A program made the position numbers and the translations under genes. A DNA stretch of 64,000 nucleotides from NCBI RefSeq assembly GCF_001700515.1, contig NZ_MAUD01000009.1, forward strand, positions 1 to 64,000. Reading direction: 5' to 3'. Under the pieces are notes generated by a model, which saw only the letters and a program-made list of their open reading frames with translations, searched no databases and was not told where the DNA came from. The stretch's first letter is position 1; each line of letters starts with the position of its first letter. The stretch is from Streptomyces lushanensis. GTDB lineage: Bacteria; Actinomycetota; Actinomycetes; Streptomycetales; Streptomycetaceae. Positions 45,397 through 53,053 of this stretch are shown here, piece after piece.

Positions 45397-46134
45397 TCAG
45401 GACCAGCGGCCCGTGCGGCCGAGCAGCAGCGCCGTGGCCGCCGTCCCCGCGGTCGAGGTGCGCAGTACGGTACGGCCCAGCCGGTACGGCTTCGCGCCCG
45501 CCGCCGCGAACGCCGCCAGCTCCTCCGGGGACACGCCCCCTTCGGGCCCCACCACCAGCACGATCCGGCCACCGGCGGGCAGCGGCGCGGTGGCCAGCGG
45601 TTCGCTGCCCTCCTCGTGCAGGACGGCGGCGAGGTCCGCCTCCGCGAGCAGCGCGGCGACCCCCTTGCCGGTCAGGGGTTCGGTGACCTCGGGAAAGCGC
45701 AGCCTGCGTGACTGCTTGCCCGCCTCGCGCGCCGTGGCCCGCCATTTGGCCAGCGCTCTGGCACCGCGCTCGCCCTTCCACTGGGTGACGCAGCGCGCGG
45801 CCTGCCACGGCACGACCGTGTCGACACCGGTCTCGGTCATCGTCTCGACGGCCAGCTCGCCGCGGTCCCCCTTGGGCAGTGCCTGGACGACGGTGATCCC
45901 GGGCGAGGGCTCCGGCTCGGTCCGTACCTCCCTGACCGCCACCTCCAGCCGGTCCTTGCCCTCGACGGCGGCGACCGTCCCGTACGCGCCGTTGCCCGCG
46001 CCGTCCGTCAGGACGATTTCCTCACCGGCACGCAGCCTCCGCACGGAGACGGCGTGCCGCCCTTCGGGGCCGTCGAGCGTGACCGTGCCCACGCGCAGCA
46101 CGCCGTCCTCGACGACGAAGACCGGAGCGGTCAC
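45397..46134 (-). CDS. rsmE: 16S rRNA (uracil1498-N3)-methyltransferase
   Basis: 245 aa. N-terminal PUA-like domain (about 1-75) and SPOUT/trefoil-knot methyltransferase domain: VQALPKGDRGELAVETMTETGVD, SKQSRR-like GKQSRRLRFPEV, LVVGPEGGVSPEEL (SAM loop) and LGRTVLRTSTAGTAA. GTG start overlaps the stop of the upstream nitronate monooxygenase gene by 4 bp. Confidence 0.95.
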   Translation of the reverse strand: MTAPVFVVEDGVLRVGTVTLDGPEGRHAVSVRRLRAGEEIVLTDGAGNGAYGTVAAVEGKDRLEVAVREVRTEPEPSPGITVVQALPKGDRGELAVETMTETGVDTVVPWQAARCVTQWKGERGARALAKWRATAREAGKQSRRLRFPEVTEPLTGKGVAALLAEADLAAVLHEEGSEPLATAPLPAGGRIVLVVGPEGGVSPEELAAFAAAGAKPYRLGRTVLRTSTAGTAATALLLGRTGRWS

Positions 46135-47234
46135 GAGGCGGTACCCGGGCCGCTGTCCTGGCCGTTGCCCTGGCCGGACGTCAACGAGGCCCTGGTCGCT
46201 TCGAGTTCGGCCTCCAGCACCTCGACGAGCTGGCCCGCGGGCAGCTCACGGGCCATCCGGTGGCCCTGTCCCGCCCAGAGCGCCATCCCCTGCGGATCGC
46301 CCACCCTGGCCGCGGCCTTGCGCAGCCCGGAGGTGAGATGGTGCACCTCCGGGTAGGCGGCCGGGGCGTACGGGCCGTGCTCGCGCATGAAGCGGTTGAC
46401 CAGACCGCGGGCGGGCCGGCCGGAGAAGGCCCGCGTCAGCTCGGTCCGTACGAACAGCGGGCTGGTCATGGCCTGTTTGTGCAGCACGTTCGCACCGGAC
46501 TCCGGGCACACGAGGAACGCCGTACCGAGCTGGGCCGCGTCCGCGCCGGCCGCGAGCGCCGCCGCGATCTGACCGCCGCGCATCAGCCCGCCCGCGGCGA
46601 TGATCGGAAGCTGCACGGCCTCCTTGACCTGGGCGATCAGCGAGAGCAGCCCGATGCCGGCGCCGTCCACGGCCGGATCGTCGCGGTGCGTGCCCTGGTG
46701 CCCGCCGGCCTCGATGCCCTGGACACAGACGGCGTCGGCTCCCGACCACTGCGCGGTCTGCGCCTCCTCGGGCGTGGTCACCGTGACCACGGTGTACGTC
46801 CCGGCACCGGCCAGGGCGTCCAGCGTGGACCGGCTCGGGCAGCCGAAGGTGAAGGAGACGACCGGCACCGGGTCGTCGAGCAGGATCGCGAGCTTGGCCT
46901 CGTAGCCGTCGTCCCGTCCGGCGTCGGGATCGCCGAGCGGTGTCTCGTACCAGGTCGCCTCTCCGGCGAGCTGGTTGCGGTAGACCTCGACGGTCGCGCG
47001 GTCGGCGCTCTGCTGCTGCGGCATGAAGAGGTTGATCCCGAAGGGCTGACCGGTCAGCCCGCGCAGCTGCTTGACCTCTTCGTACATACCGTCCGCCGTC
47101 TTGTACCCGGCGGCGAGGAAACCGAGACCGCCCGCCTCGGAGACCGCCGCGGCGAGCTGGGGGCAGGAGGCCCCACCCGCCATGGGGGCCTGCACGATCG
47201 GATACCGGCAGAGATCGGTCAGTGCGGAGGACAT
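46131..47234 (-). CDS. Nitronate monooxygenase-like flavoprotein
   Basis: 367 aa. FMN TIM barrel of the NMO/2-nitropropane dioxygenase family: YPIVQAPMAGGASCPQLAAAVSEAGGLGFL, VCVQGIEAGGHQG (the conserved His in EAGGH), IIAAGGLMRGGQIAAALAAGADAAQLGTAFL (FMN phosphate loop). It would oxidise alkyl nitronates such as propionate 3-nitronate. ATG 47234 is the domain start; the longer frame upstream runs through a terminator and is not coding. Coupled to rsmE. Confidence 0.92.
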   Translation of the reverse strand: MSSALTDLCRYPIVQAPMAGGASCPQLAAAVSEAGGLGFLAAGYKTADGMYEEVKQLRGLTGQPFGINLFMPQQQSADRATVEVYRNQLAGEATWYETPLGDPDAGRDDGYEAKLAILLDDPVPVVSFTFGCPSRSTLDALAGAGTYTVVTVTTPEEAQTAQWSGADAVCVQGIEAGGHQGTHRDDPAVDGAGIGLLSLIAQVKEAVQLPIIAAGGLMRGGQIAAALAAGADAAQLGTAFLVCPESGANVLHKQAMTSPLFVRTELTRAFSGRPARGLVNRFMREHGPYAPAAYPEVHHLTSGLRKAAARVGDPQGMALWAGQGHRMARELPAGQLVEVLEAELEATRASLTSGQGNGQDSGPGTAS

Positions 47235-47311
47235 GAAGGCATGGTGCCATGCCCTCCGTGACAGCTCCGAATCGGTGTCGTGACTGGCATGTGCCAGGAA
47301 AAAAGCCACGC

Positions 47312-47350
47312 AAAAAGGCCGACGTCCAGAGAAATCCCTGGACGCCGGCC
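47312..47350 (-). terminator. Rho-independent terminator of hrcA-dnaJ
   Basis: 13-bp stem with one mismatch (47338-47350 with 47317-47329), 8-nt loop, followed on the minus strand by TTTTT (47312-47316). Confidence 0.85.
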
Positions 47351-47381
47351 CATGACCTCGGCCACGCGGACGGTTCGCCCG

Positions 47382-47431
47382 CCGGCCGTTGAACGCTTCC
47401 CTCAACCGGGGGAACAGACCCCGCTGCCCGG
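47382..47431. repeat. Partial duplicate of the dnaJ 3' end
   Basis: 44 of 50 bases match 47488-47537, which is the end of dnaJ, at an offset of 106 bp. The copy can be read in minus frame as GLFPRLREAFNGR, beside GLFSRLKDAFNGR of dnaJ, but has no start or stop context of its own. Confidence 0.75.
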
Positions 47432-47484
47432 ACCGACGGCGCCCAGCCGGGGGACCACCCCCGGACCCCCGGCCCGACAACCGC

Positions 47485-48621
47485 CTACCGACCGTTGAAC
47501 GCGTCCTTCAACCGCGAGAACAGACCCTGCTGCCCGGGCTGGAACTGGCCCGTGGGGCGTTCCTCGCCGCGCAGCTTCGCCAGTTCGCGCAGCAGCCGCT
47601 CCTGCTCCGGGTCCAGCTTCGACGGAGTCATCACCTCGACGTGCACGATCAGATCGCCACGGCCGCCACCGCGCAGATGCGTGATGCCACGGCCGTGCAG
47701 CGGGATCGACTGGCCCGACTGGGTGCCCGGCCGTACGTCGATCTCCTCCAGCCCGTCCAGCGTCTCCAGAGGGCACTTCGTGCCCAGCGCCGCCGCCGTC
47801 ATCGGGATGGTGACCGTGCAGTGCAGATCGTCGCCGCGCCGCTGGAACACCGCGTGCGCCAGCTCGTGGATCTCGACGTACAGATCACCGGCGGGACCGC
47901 CGCCGGGGCCGACCTCGCCCTCGCCCGCGAGCTGGATGCGGGTGCCGTTGTCGACACCGGCCGGGATCTTGACCGTGAGCGTACGGCGCGAGCGGATACG
48001 TCCGTCGCCCGCGCACTCGGGGCACGGCGTCGGCACGACCGTACCGAAGCCCTGGCACTGCGGGCACGGCCGCGAGGTCATGACCTGGCCCAGGAAGGAC
48101 CGGGTGACCTGCGAGACCTCGCCGCGGCCACGGCACATGTCACAGGTCTGCGCCGAGGTGCCGGGCGCCGCGCCCTCGCCGGAGCAGGTCGTACAGACCA
48201 CGGCCGTGTCGACCTGGATGTCCTTCGTCGTACCGAAGGCCGCCTCGTTGAGATCGATCTCCAGCCGGATCATCGCGTCCTGGCCGCGCCGCGTCCGCGA
48301 CCGCGGGCCGCGCTGCGACGCCGTACCGAAGAACGCGTCCATGATGTCGGAGAAGTTGCCGAAGCCACCGGCTCCGAAGCCGCCGGGGCCACCGCCGCCG
48401 TTGGCCGAGAGCGGGTCGCCGCCGAGGTCGTAGACCTGTTTCTTCTGCGGGTCCGACAGCACCTCGTACGCCGCGTTGATCTCCTTGAAGCGCTCCTGCG
48501 TCTTGGGATCGGGATTGACATCCGGATGCAGCTCGCGCGCGAGCCGCCGGAATGCCTTCTTGATCTCGTCCTGAGATGCGTCGCGGCGTACGCCGAGTAC
48601 GGCGTAATAGTCCGTGGCCAC
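47485..48621 (-). CDS. dnaJ: Chaperone DnaJ (second copy type)
   Basis: 378 aa. J domain (1-70) with HPD at about 33-35, Gly/Phe-rich region (about 75-100), zinc-finger domain with four CxxCxGxG units (CTTCSGEG, CDMCRGRG, CPQCQGFG, CPECAGDG; about 140-205), and the C-terminal substrate-binding domain (210-360). Co-chaperone of DnaK. It starts at the base after the hrcA stop, so it is co-translated and under HrcA/CIRCE control, as for the hrcA-linked dnaJ of Streptomyces. Its 3' end is partly duplicated downstream. Confidence 0.96.
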   Translation of the reverse strand: MATDYYAVLGVRRDASQDEIKKAFRRLARELHPDVNPDPKTQERFKEINAAYEVLSDPQKKQVYDLGGDPLSANGGGGPGGFGAGGFGNFSDIMDAFFGTASQRGPRSRTRRGQDAMIRLEIDLNEAAFGTTKDIQVDTAVVCTTCSGEGAAPGTSAQTCDMCRGRGEVSQVTRSFLGQVMTSRPCPQCQGFGTVVPTPCPECAGDGRIRSRRTLTVKIPAGVDNGTRIQLAGEGEVGPGGGPAGDLYVEIHELAHAVFQRRGDDLHCTVTIPMTAAALGTKCPLETLDGLEEIDVRPGTQSGQSIPLHGRGITHLRGGGRGDLIVHVEVMTPSKLDPEQERLLRELAKLRGEERPTGQFQPGQQGLFSRLKDAFNGR

Positions 48622-49638
48622 TTACGACTCCGCCAGGATCTGTCCGACGTAACGTGCCACTGCGCGTACCGCTCCCATCGTTCCGGGGTAGTCCATGCGG
48701 GTCGGTCCGACCACGCCGAGTTTGGCGACTGCCTCGTCGCCCGAACCGTAGCCGACCGCGACGACGGACGTGGAGTTGAGTCCCTCATGGGCGTTCTCGT
48801 GCCCGATACGTACGGTCATGCCGGGATCCTTGGCCTCGCCGAGCAGCTTGAGGAGCACCACATGCTCCTCCAGCGCCTCCAGCACCGGCCGGATGGTCAG
48901 GGGGAAGTCGTGTCCGAAACGGGTGATGTTGGCCGTACCGCCGATCATCAGCCGCTCCTCGGTCTCCTCGACCAGGGTTTCGAGCAGGGTCGCGAGCACG
49001 GTGGACACCACACCGCGGTCCTCCTGCTCGAACGAGTCGGGCAGGTCCTGCACGAGCTGCGGGACATCCGCGAAGCGGCGCCCGACGATCCGGCTGTTGA
49101 GCCGGGCGCGCAGATCCGCGAGCGAGGTCTCGCCGAAGGGCGCGGGAGCGTCGACCATACGCTGCTCGACCCGTCCCGTGTCCGTGATCAGGACGAGCAT
49201 CAGCCGGGCGGGCGCGAGCGCCAGCAGCTCCACGTGCCGCACCGTCGAGCGGGTCAGCGAGGGATACTGGACCACGGCGACCTGCCGGGTGAGCTGCGCC
49301 AGCAGCCGTACCGTGCGGCCCACGACGTCGTCCAGATCGACGGCGCCGTCCAGGAAGTTCTGGATGGCACGGCGCTCCGGTGAGGAGAGCGGCTTCACAC
49401 CGGCCAGCCTGTCGACGAAGAGCCGGTAGCCCTTGTCGGTCGGGATGCGTCCCGCGCTGGTGTGCGGCTGGGCGATGAAGCCCTCGTCCTCCAGCACCGC
49501 CATGTCGTTGCGGACGGTCGCCGGTGAGACACCGAGCTTGTGGCGCTCGGTGAGCGCCTTGGAGCCCACGGGCTCCTCGGTGCCGACATAGTCCTGGACG
49601 ATGGCGCGCAGCACCTCGAGTCTGCGTTCGCTGAGCAT
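48622..49638 (-). CDS. hrcA: Heat-inducible repressor HrcA
   Basis: 338 aa. N-terminal winged HTH ([25 protein letters not shown] split; [22 protein letters not shown], then [20 protein letters not shown]), GAF-like inserted domain and dimer domain. It represses CIRCE-controlled chaperone genes. ATG 49638 has GGAGG 8 nt upstream; the codon at 49647 overlaps that site and is rejected. A CIRCE lies 81 bp upstream, so it represses itself and dnaJ. Confidence 0.96.
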   Translation of the reverse strand: MLSERRLEVLRAIVQDYVGTEEPVGSKALTERHKLGVSPATVRNDMAVLEDEGFIAQPHTSAGRIPTDKGYRLFVDRLAGVKPLSSPERRAIQNFLDGAVDLDDVVGRTVRLLAQLTRQVAVVQYPSLTRSTVRHVELLALAPARLMLVLITDTGRVEQRMVDAPAPFGETSLADLRARLNSRIVGRRFADVPQLVQDLPDSFEQEDRGVVSTVLATLLETLVEETEERLMIGGTANITRFGHDFPLTIRPVLEALEEHVVLLKLLGEAKDPGMTVRIGHENAHEGLNSTSVVAVGYGSGDEAVAKLGVVGPTRMDYPGTMGAVRAVARYVGQILAES

Positions 49639-49718
49639 GGCGCACACCTCCAGCTCTGGTCGTCGTTCCGGGCCCGGTACTCACTTCTTGGCCTGTTCGG
49701 CGCTCTTCCAAGCACGTG

Positions 49719-49745
49719 TTGGCACTCGCTCACGGGGAGTGCCAG
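49719..49745. promoter_or_regulatory. CIRCE element
   Basis: TTGGCACTC-N9-GAGTGCCAG, matching the consensus TTAGCACTC-N9-GAGTGCTAA at 15 of 18 positions with the exact 9-nt spacer. It is the HrcA operator of hrcA-dnaJ. Another GCACTC follows at 49745-49750. Confidence 0.93.
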
Positions 49746-49867
49746 CACTCCCCCCGTAAGTGTACGGCCGTGGGGTACGCCGGGAGCAAGGGCGGCCGAA
49801 CACGATACCGCCCGATCGGGCCCGTCGGCGGCGGCGGTGTTTCCGTAGCGTCCCGTAGCGTCCTGGT

Positions 49868-50650
49868 ATGGACGTCTGCTGGGAAGAACACGGCTGGGAG
49901 CGGCTGGCAGCCGGAGTGGGACGGCGGCGGCTGCCGGGGTGGGACGCGACGGCCGGACTGGTCGTCGGCGCGGACGCCGTGCTGCTGTACGACACGGGCT
50001 CGACGGTCCGTGAGGGCACCGGACTCGGGGCGGAGGTGCGGGCGCTGCTGGGCGGCGGCCGGCATGTGACGCACATCGCACTCAGCCATCCGCACTTCGA
50101 CCATGTGCTGGGGACGGCCGCGTTTCCGGGGACGGAGGTGTACGGGGCGGTGGGCACGGCGCGGCTGCTGTCGGCGGGCGGCCCGGGGCCGTCGGGTCTG
50201 TACGAGGAGGCCGTGCGCCTGGGGGCGGACGCGGCGGAGACGGCACGGGCGGTGGAGGTGCTGGTGCCGCCCCGGCACGAGGTGTCGGGGCTGCTCACCC
50301 TGGAGCTGGGCGGTGGCCGGCGGGCGGTGCTGGTGAACGCCGGTCCGGGTCATACGGCGCACGATCTGGCGATGCTGGTGCCGGAGACCTCGGTGGGCGC
50401 TCCGGCCGGCGCCTCGGCGGGCGCTCCGGCGGCCCGCTCCGTGGTCTTCTGCGGCGATCTGGTGGAGGAGTCCGGTGAGCCGCAGGCGGGGCCTGACGCG
50501 ATCCCGGCCCGCTGGCCGCCCGCCCTGGACCGGCTGCTGGCGCTGGGCGGCGAGGACGCGGTGTACGTACCGGGACATGGCGCGGTGGTGGACGCGTCGT
50601 TCGTACGGGCACAACGCGACGCGCTGGCGGCGCGGTTCGGGGTGTCGTAG
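49868..50650 (+). CDS. MBL-fold metallohydrolase
   Basis: 260 aa. SHPHFDH (about 77-83) supplies the first zinc ligands, NAGPGHTAHDL the next His, CGDLVEESG the bridging Asp and VPGHGAVVD the last His. Substrate unknown; the layout fits a small hydrolase of the glyoxalase II-like group. A Gly/Ala/Pro loop (about 178-190) is a local insertion. It precedes the DUF3097 gene by 33 bp in the same direction and diverges from hrcA. Confidence 0.88.
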   Translation: MDVCWEEHGWERLAAGVGRRRLPGWDATAGLVVGADAVLLYDTGSTVREGTGLGAEVRALLGGGRHVTHIALSHPHFDHVLGTAAFPGTEVYGAVGTARLLSAGGPGPSGLYEEAVRLGADAAETARAVEVLVPPRHEVSGLLTLELGGGRRAVLVNAGPGHTAHDLAMLVPETSVGAPAGASAGAPAARSVVFCGDLVEESGEPQAGPDAIPARWPPALDRLLALGGEDAVYVPGHGAVVDASFVRAQRDALAARFGVS

Positions 50651-50683
50651 CCGTACCGGCCCGTGCGGCCTATCGTCTTGCGA

Positions 50684-51514
50684 ATGCGTAGCTACAGCCC
50701 CGATCTGACGCCTCCGTGGAAGAAGTCCACGCCCGCGCCCGAGGTTCCGGCGGAGCCGGATCCGGATCTGGTGGTCGAGGAGGTGTCGACGGGCTTCTGC
50801 GGTGCGGTGGTCCGCTGTGAGAAGACGGCGGAGGGCCCGACGGTGACGCTGGAGGACCGGTTCGGGAAGCACCGGGTCTTTCCGCTGGTTCCGGGCGGTT
50901 TTCTGCTCGACGGCCGGGTGGTCACGCTGGTGCGCCCGGCGGCGGCGGGGCCGGCCCGCCCGGCCCGTACGGCTTCCGGGTCGGTGGCCGTGTCCGGGGC
51001 CCGTGCGCGGGTGGCGCGGGCGGGCCGTATCTACGTCGAGGGCCGGCACGACGCCGAGCTGGTGGAGAAGGTGTGGGGCGACGATCTGCGTATCGAGGGC
51101 GTGGTCGTCGAGTATCTGGGCGGTGTCGACGATCTCCCGGCCGTCGTGGCCGACTTCGCCCCGGCACCGGACGCGCGGCTGGGTGTGCTGGTCGACCATC
51201 TCGTACCGGGCTCGAAGGAGTCCCGTATCGCGGCGGCGGTGACCGGCCCCGACGTGCTGGTGGTGGGCCATCCCTACATCGACGTCTGGGAGGCGGTGAA
51301 ACCGTCGTCGGTGGGCATCGTGGGATGGCCCTCGGTCCCCAGGGGCGAGGACTGGAAGACGGGCGTCTGCCGCGCGCTGGGCTGGCCGGAGAACACGGGA
51401 GCGGCATGGCAGTACGTACTGTCCCGGGTCCGGACCTTCCGAGACCTTGAACCGGCGCTGCTGGGCAGGGTGGAAGAACTGATCGACTTCGTCACGGCCG
51501 GCGGTGACGTTTGA
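50684..51514 (+). CDS. DUF3097 family protein
   Basis: 276 aa. Starts MRSYSPDLTPPWKK, as the actinobacterial DUF3097 family does. After an Ala/Pro/Arg linker (about 85-100) the C-terminal part has RIYVEGRHDAELVEKVWGDDLR, which resembles the acidic Glu motif of Toprim domains, followed by LVDHLVPGSKE and GHPYIDVWEAVKP. Function unknown; nucleic-acid cleavage or transfer is a guess based on the Toprim-like part. Probably in one transcript with the MBL-fold gene. Confidence 0.85.
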   Translation: MRSYSPDLTPPWKKSTPAPEVPAEPDPDLVVEEVSTGFCGAVVRCEKTAEGPTVTLEDRFGKHRVFPLVPGGFLLDGRVVTLVRPAAAGPARPARTASGSVAVSGARARVARAGRIYVEGRHDAELVEKVWGDDLRIEGVVVEYLGGVDDLPAVVADFAPAPDARLGVLVDHLVPGSKESRIAAAVTGPDVLVVGHPYIDVWEAVKPSSVGIVGWPSVPRGEDWKTGVCRALGWPENTGAAWQYVLSRVRTFRDLEPALLGRVEELIDFVTAGGDV

Positions 51515-51643
51515 CCGGGGGAAGCGTCCCGAACTCCGAGGTGGCCGGCTCGACACGAGCAGATCCAGGGGTACGGGGTCGCCGAACCGTCTCGGATTCA
51601 CCCCGGCGAGTGATCAGTCCGGGAGCGGTCGGTCCGCGGGCGG

Positions 51644-52876
51644 TCAGTCCACCAGGTCTCTGACCACCGCGTCCGCCAGCAGGCGGCCCCGTAGCGTCAG
51701 GACGGCGCGGCCCTCCTCGTACGGGCCCGGCTCCAGGAGGCCGTCGGCCAGGGCTCGGCGGGAGGCGGTCAGGCCGTCCGGGCGCAGGAGGGAGAGTTCG
51801 CAGCCGGCGGACAGGCGCAGCTCCAGCAGGACGCGTTCCACCCGGCGGTCCTCCGCCGAGAGGATCTCCCGGCCGGCCCCGGGCGAGCGGCCCTCCGCCA
51901 GCGCCGCCGCGTACGCGCCCGGGTGCTTGACGTTCCACCAGCGCACGCCGCCCATATGGCTGTGCGCGCCGGGGCCCGCGCCCCACCAGTCCGCGCCGCG
52001 CCAGTACAGCTCGTTGTGCAGACAGCGGGCCGCCTCCGAGGTGGCCCAGTTCGACACCTCGTACCAGGAGAAGCCCGCCTCCGCCAGCACCGCGTCCGCG
52101 ATCAGGTACCGGTCCGCGTGCTCGTCGTCGTCCGTCATCGGGACCTCGCCGCGCCGGATCCGCCGCGCCAGTCCCGTGCCCTCCTCCACGATCAGCGCGT
52201 ACGCCGAGACATGGTCCGGCCCGGCGCCCACCGCCGCCGCCAGCGAGTCACGCCAGTCGTCGTCGCTCTCCCCCGGCGTCCCGTAGATCAGATCGAGGTT
52301 CACGTGCTCGAACCCGGCCGCGCGGGCCTCCGTGACGCACTCCTCGGGCCGTCCGGGCGTGTGCGTACGGTCCAGGACCTTCAGCACGTGCTGCTTCGCG
52401 CTCTGCATCCCGAAGGAGATCCGGTTGAAGCCGCCCTCCCGCAGCGCCGCCAGATAGGCCGGATCCACCGATTCCGGATTCGCCTCCGTGGTGATCTCCG
52501 CATCGTCCGCGAGGCCGAACTCGTCCCGTATCGCGCCGAGCATCCGCACGAGGTCCCCGGCCGCGAGCAGTGTGGGCGTACCGCCGCCGACGAACACCGT
52601 ACGGACCTGCCTCGGATCGTCGCCCAGTACCTTCCTGGCGAGCCGTATCTCGTCGGCGAGCGTCTCGGCGTAGTTGTCGCGGGAGGCCAGCACACCTCCC
52701 GAGCCGCGCAGCTCGGTCGCCGTGTACGTGTTGAAGTCGCAGTAGCCGCAGCGGGTCGCGCAGTACGGAACGTGCAGATAGAAGCCGAGCGGCCGGTCGG
52801 CCGAGCCAGTCAGCGCGTGCGGTGGCAGCGCTCCGGTCTCGGGCATCGGGTCACCGTCGGGCAGTGCGGAAGGCAT
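51644..52876 (-). CDS. hemW: HemW-like radical SAM protein
   Basis: 410 aa. The 4Fe-4S motif CATRCGYC with Phe next to it (CDFNTY) and YLHVPYC identify the HemN/HemW group. TVFVGGGTPT, TEANPESVD, RISFGMQS and LIYGTPGE are the SAM and barrel motifs. The short N-terminus and CxxxCxxC followed by DF fit HemW, a heme chaperone, rather than the oxygen-independent coproporphyrinogen oxidase HemN; the sequence alone does not prove this. Confidence 0.92.
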   Translation of the reverse strand: MPSALPDGDPMPETGALPPHALTGSADRPLGFYLHVPYCATRCGYCDFNTYTATELRGSGGVLASRDNYAETLADEIRLARKVLGDDPRQVRTVFVGGGTPTLLAAGDLVRMLGAIRDEFGLADDAEITTEANPESVDPAYLAALREGGFNRISFGMQSAKQHVLKVLDRTHTPGRPEECVTEARAAGFEHVNLDLIYGTPGESDDDWRDSLAAAVGAGPDHVSAYALIVEEGTGLARRIRRGEVPMTDDDEHADRYLIADAVLAEAGFSWYEVSNWATSEAARCLHNELYWRGADWWGAGPGAHSHMGGVRWWNVKHPGAYAAALAEGRSPGAGREILSAEDRRVERVLLELRLSAGCELSLLRPDGLTASRRALADGLLEPGPYEEGRAVLTLRGRLLADAVVRDLVD

Positions 52877-52974
52877 ACCGCCCAGTGTCCCGTACCGGAC
52901 GGGTTGTCCGTGTCACGCCGGGAGCGGTCACTCCGCCCGAGGCCGTCCTCAGGGCCGGGAGCGGTCGCTCCGCC

Positions 52975-53046
52975 CGAGGGGTCATCGCGAGTCGAGGGGT
53001 CGTCCCGAGTCGAGGCGTCGTCCCGAGTCGAGGCGTCAACGCGCCC
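52975..53046. repeat. Four 18-bp tandem repeats
   Basis: Units at 52975, 52993, 53011 and 53029, near consensus CGAGGGGTCGTCCCGAGT; the second and third differ by one base. They lie just past the SpoIIE phosphatase stop. A GGAGCGGTCACTCCGCC-type inverted segment recurs at about 52921, 52959 and 53048. Confidence 0.8.
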
Positions 53047-53053
53047 GGAGCGG

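Noticed and set aside
47235-47480. N-terminal extension of the nitronate monooxygenase frame
   Set aside because: It passes through a rho-independent terminator and the duplicated dnaJ fragment; the family N-terminus begins at 47234.
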